A stretch of DNA of 64,000 nt. Origin: JAKAWQ01 sp963840545. Lineage in GTDB: Bacteria > Pseudomonadota > Alphaproteobacteria > Acetobacterales > Acetobacteraceae. The stretch spans positions 744,001-808,000 of the forward strand of contig CAWIZE010000001.1 in the NCBI GenBank assembly GCA_963840545.1. The letters run 5' to 3'. The notes under the pieces were generated by a model, which was given only the letters and a program-made list of their open reading frames with translations, was not told where the DNA came from and did not search any database. This document shows positions 60,241 to 64,000 of this stretch, in pieces. The position numbers were made by a program, and so were the translations under genes. Every line of letters starts with the position of its first letter. The stretch's first letter is position 1.

Positions 60241-61560
60241 GTGATCGCCGCGCCGCGGCATCGCATCGTCGTCGTGGGCGGTGGCGCCGCCGGCCTCGAG
60301 CTCGTGACCGCTCTCGGCAGCGGCCTCGGCCGGCGCAACCGCGCCGAGATCACGCTGATCGAGAAGACGCGGACCCATCTCTGGAAGCCGCTGCTGCACG
60401 CGCTCGCCGCCGGCAGCATGGACCCGAGCGAGCATGAGCTGAATTACCTCGCCCAGGCGCATTGGCACCATTTCCGCTTCCGCTTCGGCGAGATGACCGG
60501 GCTCGCGCGCGCCGCGCGCCGCGTGCACGTGGCACCGACCCGCGACGAGGAGGGTCGGGAGATCACCCCGCCCCGCTCCTTTCCTTACGACACCCTGGTG
60601 ATCGCCGTCGGCAGCGTGACCAACGATTTCGCCACGCCCGGCGTCGCGGCGCATGCGATCCCGCTCGAGACGGCCGAGCAGGCCGCGCGCTTCAACCGCA
60701 GGCTCGTCAATGCCTGCATCCGCGCGCACGCGCAGCCGGGGCCGGTGCGGCCGGGCCAGCTCCATGTCGCGATCATCGGCGCAGGGGCCACCGGCACCGA
60801 GCTTGCGGCCGAGCTTTACCGATCCGTGCGCGAGGTGCTGTCGTACGGGCTCGACCGCGTCGATCCCGAGCGCGACGTGCGGATCGTGCTGATCGAGGCC
60901 GCCGGGCGGATCCTGCCGGCCCTGCCGGAGCGGATCTCCAAGGCGACCCAAGGGCTGCTCGAGCGGCTCGGGGTCGAGATCCATACCGGGGCGCGGGTGA
61001 GCGAGGTGACCGCCGAGGGCGTGCGGCTCGCGGGCGGGGAATTCATCCCCTCCGAGCTGGTCGTCTGGTCAGCCGGGGTGAAGGCGCCCGATACGTTGCA
61101 CGCGCTCGATGGGCTCGAGACCAACCGGCTCAACCAGCTCGTGGTATTGCCGACGCTGCAAACGACGCGTGACGCGGACATTTTCGCGCTCGGCGATTGC
61201 GCGGCAGCCCCTTGGCGCGGCCATGCGGACCCGGTGCCGCCGCGCGCCCAGGCGGCGCACCAGGAGGCATCGCACCTGGCGCGGCAATTGCCGCGCCGGC
61301 TCGCGGGCCTGCCGCCGCTTCCCTTCGACTATCGCGATTTCGGCTCGCTCGTCTCGCTCGGCCGGTACACCACGGTGGGCAGCCTGATGGGCTCGCTCCT
61401 CGGCAAAGGCGTCTTCATCGAAGGCGTGATCGCGCGGCTGATGTACCGCTCGCTCTACAAGATGCACGAACGGGCGCTGCACGGCACCGCAGCGACACTG
61501 CTCGGCACGCTCGGCCGCGGCCTCACAAGGCGCGGCCACCCAATGGTGAAGCTGCATTAG
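60241..61560 (+). CDS. ndh: Type II NADH:quinone oxidoreductase
   Basis: 439-residue FAD enzyme that oxidises NADH without proton pumping. The FAD-binding RIVVVGGGAAGLELVTALG is at the start, the second dinucleotide motif is VAIIGAGATGTELAAELYR, and the DADIFALGDCAA FAD-contact segment comes late. The C-terminal third lacks a strong membrane helix but ends in a basic amphipathic tail. The start is GTG (MIAAPRHRIVVV); it is divergent from pcaB. Confidence 0.92.
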   Translation: MIAAPRHRIVVVGGGAAGLELVTALGSGLGRRNRAEITLIEKTRTHLWKPLLHALAAGSMDPSEHELNYLAQAHWHHFRFRFGEMTGLARAARRVHVAPTRDEEGREITPPRSFPYDTLVIAVGSVTNDFATPGVAAHAIPLETAEQAARFNRRLVNACIRAHAQPGPVRPGQLHVAIIGAGATGTELAAELYRSVREVLSYGLDRVDPERDVRIVLIEAAGRILPALPERISKATQGLLERLGVEIHTGARVSEVTAEGVRLAGGEFIPSELVVWSAGVKAPDTLHALDGLETNRLNQLVVLPTLQTTRDADIFALGDCAAAPWRGHADPVPPRAQAAHQEASHLARQLPRRLAGLPPLPFDYRDFGSLVSLGRYTTVGSLMGSLLGKGVFIEGVIARLMYRSLYKMHERALHGTAATLLGTLGRGLTRRGHPMVKLH

Positions 61561-61574
61561 GCCGCAGGCAAAGA

Positions 61575-61690
61575 AACCAAGGCTGGGGCCTTAGGCCCCA
61601 GACCCCATCCGCTTAAAGTGACGGATTGCAAAGGCTCCGCCTTTGCCGGGGACCCGTCAGGGGGCAAAGCCCCATGGAGGCGAAGCCCGG
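61575..61690. repeat. Palindromic intergenic repeat block, copy 5
   Basis: Same orientation as copy 2: GGATTGCAAAGGCTCCGCCT at 61623-61642, preceded by GGCTGGGGCCTTAGGCCCCAG and followed by the imperfect pair GGGGCAAAGCCCC. It fills the gap between the convergent ends of ndh and pepA. Confidence 0.8.
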
Positions 61691-63166
61691 TTACCCTTCG
61701 TAGTTCTCCGCGACCAGCCGGTCGAGCAGCCGCACGCCGAACGAGGTCGCGCCTTTGGCTGCGAGGGGAGAATCCTTCGTCGCCCACGCCATGCCGGCGA
61801 TATCGAGATGCGCCCACGGCTTTCCGTTGACGAAGCGCTGGATGAACTGCGCCGCGGTGATCGCGCTGCCGGGCCGGCCGGTGACGTGCTTCATATCGGC
61901 GATGTCGGACTTGAGCTGCTTGTCGTAGCCCTCGCCAAGCGGCATCCGCCAGACCCGCTCGCCGGTTTCGTGGCCGGCCTTGAGCAGTTTCTCGGCCAAC
62001 GCATCGTCGTTGCTGAAGAGCCCCGCCTGCTCGTGCCCGAGGCTCACGATGATCGCGCCGGTGAGGGTCGCAAGGTCGATCATGAAACGCGGGTCGAAGC
62101 GGCTCTGGCAGTACCAGAGCACGTCCGCGAGCACGAGCCGTCCTTCGGCATCGGTGTTGATCACCTCGACGGTCTGGCCCGAGGCGGTCCTGACCACGTC
62201 GCCCGGCCGCTGCGCCGAGCCCGAGGGCATGTTCTCGACCAGCCCGATCAGCCCGACGGCATTCACGGCAGCCTTGCGCGCGGCGAGCGTGCTCATCAGC
62301 CCGGTGACGGTGCCGGCGCCGGCCATGTCCCACTTCATGTCCTCCATTCCGCCCGCCGGCTTGATCGAGATTCCCCCGGTGTCGAACGTCACCCCCTTGC
62401 CGATGAAGGCGAGCGGCTTCTCGCCCGCGCGCGCCGCCGGCGCGCCCTGCCATTGCATCACCACCATCCGCGGCTCGTTCACGCTGCCCTGGGCGACGCC
62501 GAGCAACGCTCCGAAGCCGAGCGCGCGCAGCTCCGCGGGCCCCAGCACCTCGATCGTCAGGCCGAGGCGCGCGAGCGCGCGGCAGCGCTCGGCGAATTCC
62601 GCCGGGTTGAGCACGTTCGCCGGCTCGCTCACCAGGTCGCGGGCAAGGAAGGCGCCTTCGGCCAGCGCCTGCATCGGCGCATAGGAAGCCCGCGCGCCGG
62701 CGGGATCGGCGCTGAGGACCGAGAGCGTCGCCAGGCGGGGCTTCTCGTCCGCCTTTTCCTGCGTGCGGTAGCGGTCGAACCGGTAGCTCCGGAGCATCGC
62801 ACCGTGGGCGGCGGCGGCGGCGAAATCCGCCCCGAGAAGGTCGGCCGCGATCACCGCGGCCGGCTCGCGGGCCAGCAGGGACGCGGCCGCCCCGCCGGCC
62901 TCCTCGACGAGAAGCCGGGTGCGCTCCGCCTCCTTGCCGAGGCCGACGGCGACGACGCGGGCAAACCCCGCGCCCGGAGCGAGAATGGTGGCGCTCTGCC
63001 CTTTCTTGCCGGTGAATTCGGCGACCGCGAGCGCCCGCCCGATCGCCCCCGCGGTTGCCTCCTCCGCCGCCCGCCAGATGCCCGCCGGGGCGTCGCCCTC
63101 GCCGATCAGCAGGACGAGCGCGCCCGAGGCCGGAAGCGCGGGGTCGGCAAAGGAAATCTCGGGCAT
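61691..63166 (-). CDS. pepA: Leucyl aminopeptidase
   Basis: 491-residue M17 aminopeptidase. The metal-binding centre is complete: GKGVTFDTGGISIKPAGGME and the NTDAEGRLVLADVLWY signature. It releases N-terminal residues from cytoplasmic peptides and fits the peptide-uptake theme of the window. The ATG giving MPEISFADP has GGGAG eleven bases upstream. It is divergent from the CysQ-like gene. Confidence 0.95.
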   Translation of the reverse strand: MPEISFADPALPASGALVLLIGEGDAPAGIWRAAEEATAGAIGRALAVAEFTGKKGQSATILAPGAGFARVVAVGLGKEAERTRLLVEEAGGAAASLLAREPAAVIAADLLGADFAAAAAHGAMLRSYRFDRYRTQEKADEKPRLATLSVLSADPAGARASYAPMQALAEGAFLARDLVSEPANVLNPAEFAERCRALARLGLTIEVLGPAELRALGFGALLGVAQGSVNEPRMVVMQWQGAPAARAGEKPLAFIGKGVTFDTGGISIKPAGGMEDMKWDMAGAGTVTGLMSTLAARKAAVNAVGLIGLVENMPSGSAQRPGDVVRTASGQTVEVINTDAEGRLVLADVLWYCQSRFDPRFMIDLATLTGAIIVSLGHEQAGLFSNDDALAEKLLKAGHETGERVWRMPLGEGYDKQLKSDIADMKHVTGRPGSAITAAQFIQRFVNGKPWAHLDIAGMAWATKDSPLAAKGATSFGVRLLDRLVAENYEG

Positions 63167-63221
63167 GGCGAATGGCTCCCTCGCGCGAAATGGCGGCGGG
63201 ACTCTAGCAACCACGACGCCC

Positions 63222-63306
63222 TTTGCCATGCCCGGGCGTTTGCCATGCCCGGGCCTTTGCCATGCCCCAGCTGTTTGCCGTGCCCCAGCTGTTTGCCATG
63301 CCCAGG
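63222..63306. repeat. 17-18-bp tandem repeat, five units
   Basis: Five units starting TTTGCCATGCCC at 63222, 63239, 63256, 63274 and 63292 (the fourth has TTTGCCGTGCCC). The first two are 17 bases and the next two 18 bases, differing by GGGCG, GGGCC or CAGCTG tails. The array lies in the divergent promoter region of pepA and the CysQ-like gene. Confidence 0.88.
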
Positions 63307-63328
63307 GGCGCCCGCTATCACCCACCTC

Positions 63329-64000
63329 ATGCATGAAACAGACGATACGGCCCTGCTTACGCTCGCGGCCGACCTCGCCGCCCGCGCCGCCGCCGCGATC
63401 CTGGCGATCCGCGCGCACGGGCTTCGCCGTGGAGCGGAAATCCGACGCCTCTCCGGTCACCGCCGCCGATCGCGCCGCCGAGGCGCTGATCGTGGCCGGG
63501 TTGCGCGAAGCGAGGCCCGAGATCCCGGTGGTCGCCGAGGAGGAAGTCGCGGCGGGACGGATAACGGTGGCGGCGCCTGCGTTCTGGCTGGTCGATCCGC
63601 TCGACGGGACGCGCGAGTTCGCGGCCGGCCGCGACGAGTTCGCCGTCAATGTCGGCCTGGTGCGCGACGGGCGGGCCTATCTCGGCGCGGTCGCCCTGCC
63701 GGCCACCGGCGAAATCTATCTCGGCATCGTCGGCGCCGGCGCCTGGCGGCAGGACGCGGCCGGAAACCGCCGGCCCATCCACGCCCGCACGCCCCCCGAG
63801 GCCGGCCTCGACGTGATGGCCTCGCGCCACTACGCGGACGACCCGCGCCTGGCCGCCTTCCTCGACGGGCGGAAGATCGCCTCGGTCACGAATATCGGCT
63901 CGGCGATGAAGTTCTGCCGGCTGGCCGAGGGCCAGGCGGATCTCTATCCGCGGCTCGGCCGGACCATGGAATGGGACACCGCCGCCCCGCAGGCGGTGCT
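63329..64000 (+). CDS. cysQ: 3'(2'),5'-bisphosphate nucleotidase, CysQ-like (frameshifted, incomplete)
   Basis: Inositol-monophosphatase superfamily protein with Mg-site motif DPLDGTREF, an upstream EEE motif (VVAEEE) and EWDTAAPQAV at the window end. CysQ dephosphorylates 3'-phosphoadenosine 5'-phosphate in sulfate assimilation. The start MHETDDTALLTLAADLAARA is in one frame and FAVERKSDASPVTAADRAAE in the next; deleting one G from GGG 63419-63421 joins them. The gene continues beyond the window. Confidence 0.82.
   Translation, partial: MHETDDTALLTLAADLAARAAAAILAIRAHGLRRGAEIRRLSGHRRRSRRRGADRGRVARSEARDPGGRRGGSRGGTDNGGGACVLAGRSARRDARVRGRPRRVRRQCRPGARRAGLSRRGRPAGHRRNLSRHRRRRRLAAGRGRKPPAHPRPHAPRGRPRRDGLAPLRGRPAPGRLPRRAEDRLGHEYRLGDEVLPAGRGPGGSLSAARPDHGMGHRRPAGGA

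Overview
The window is about 70% G+C, with GC-rich third codon positions, frequent GTG and TTG starts, and many 4-base ATGA/GTGA/TTGA gene overlaps. It carries recurring palindromic intergenic blocks built from 'gcaaaggcggagcctttgc'-type hairpins. Gene content (tandem glycine-riboswitch gcv operon, thrB-rnhA overlap, fbp iron transport, pca genes, DUF3300/DUF2950) fits an alphaproteobacterium, probably of the Rhodospirillales/Acetobacteraceae. That placement is an inference from style and content; no rRNA gene is present to confirm it. I saw no tRNA, rRNA, CRISPR array or intact insertion sequence.

Layout. 0-10.4 kb is housekeeping: an atypical SDR, the gcvT-H-P glycine cleavage operon behind a tandem glycine riboswitch, divergent thrB-rnhA, then GNAT and alaS. 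10.6-17.7 kb holds a branched-chain amino acid type system: a solute-binding protein on the plus strand and livH-M-G-F on the minus strand, separated by a small exported protein and an EamA permease. 17.9-24.3 kb is a peptide-type ABC operon with an acetamidase/formamidase gene inside it; two of its genes are frameshifted. 24.5-30.8 kb is an iron block: a Fur-like site with fbpA-B-C, then a second Fur-like site ahead of an exported beta-propeller protein and a DyP/EfeB-type peroxidase. 31-37.7 kb is a second peptide ABC operon led by a proline-iminopeptidase-like hydrolase. 38.3-41.8 kb holds a TPR protein overlapping an orphan binding protein.

42-46.3 kb is the accessory stretch: a vapBC-type toxin-antitoxin pair with a palindromic operator, a BrnA-like fragment, a degenerate small gene carrying a 13-bp tandem repeat, a DUF1127 protein, an orphan Phd-type antitoxin, an amidohydrolase gene with a large internal deletion, and two unassigned proteins. 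46.3-52.8 kb has a Gfo/Idh/MocA oxidoreductase, a carbamoylase-type hydrolase, a lipoprotein, an EamA permease, an RlmI-type methyltransferase and a frameshifted gamma-glutamyltransferase-like lipoprotein. 53.1-57.3 kb is an envelope-protein cluster (SYLF, DUF3300, DUF2950) followed by a P1 aminopeptidase. 57.4-60.1 kb encodes pcaB and two CoA-transferase subunits; then come a type II NADH dehydrogenase, leucyl aminopeptidase and a CysQ-like phosphatase running off the window.

Together the genes describe a scavenging heterotroph with many amino-acid, peptide and amide uptake and hydrolysis functions plus a Fur-type iron response. Six genes carry small frame-breaking changes. One of them is an exact 13-bp tandem duplication, and two other tandem arrays in the window share that 13-bp period. 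Whether the rest are biological decay or assembly error cannot be settled from sequence alone.
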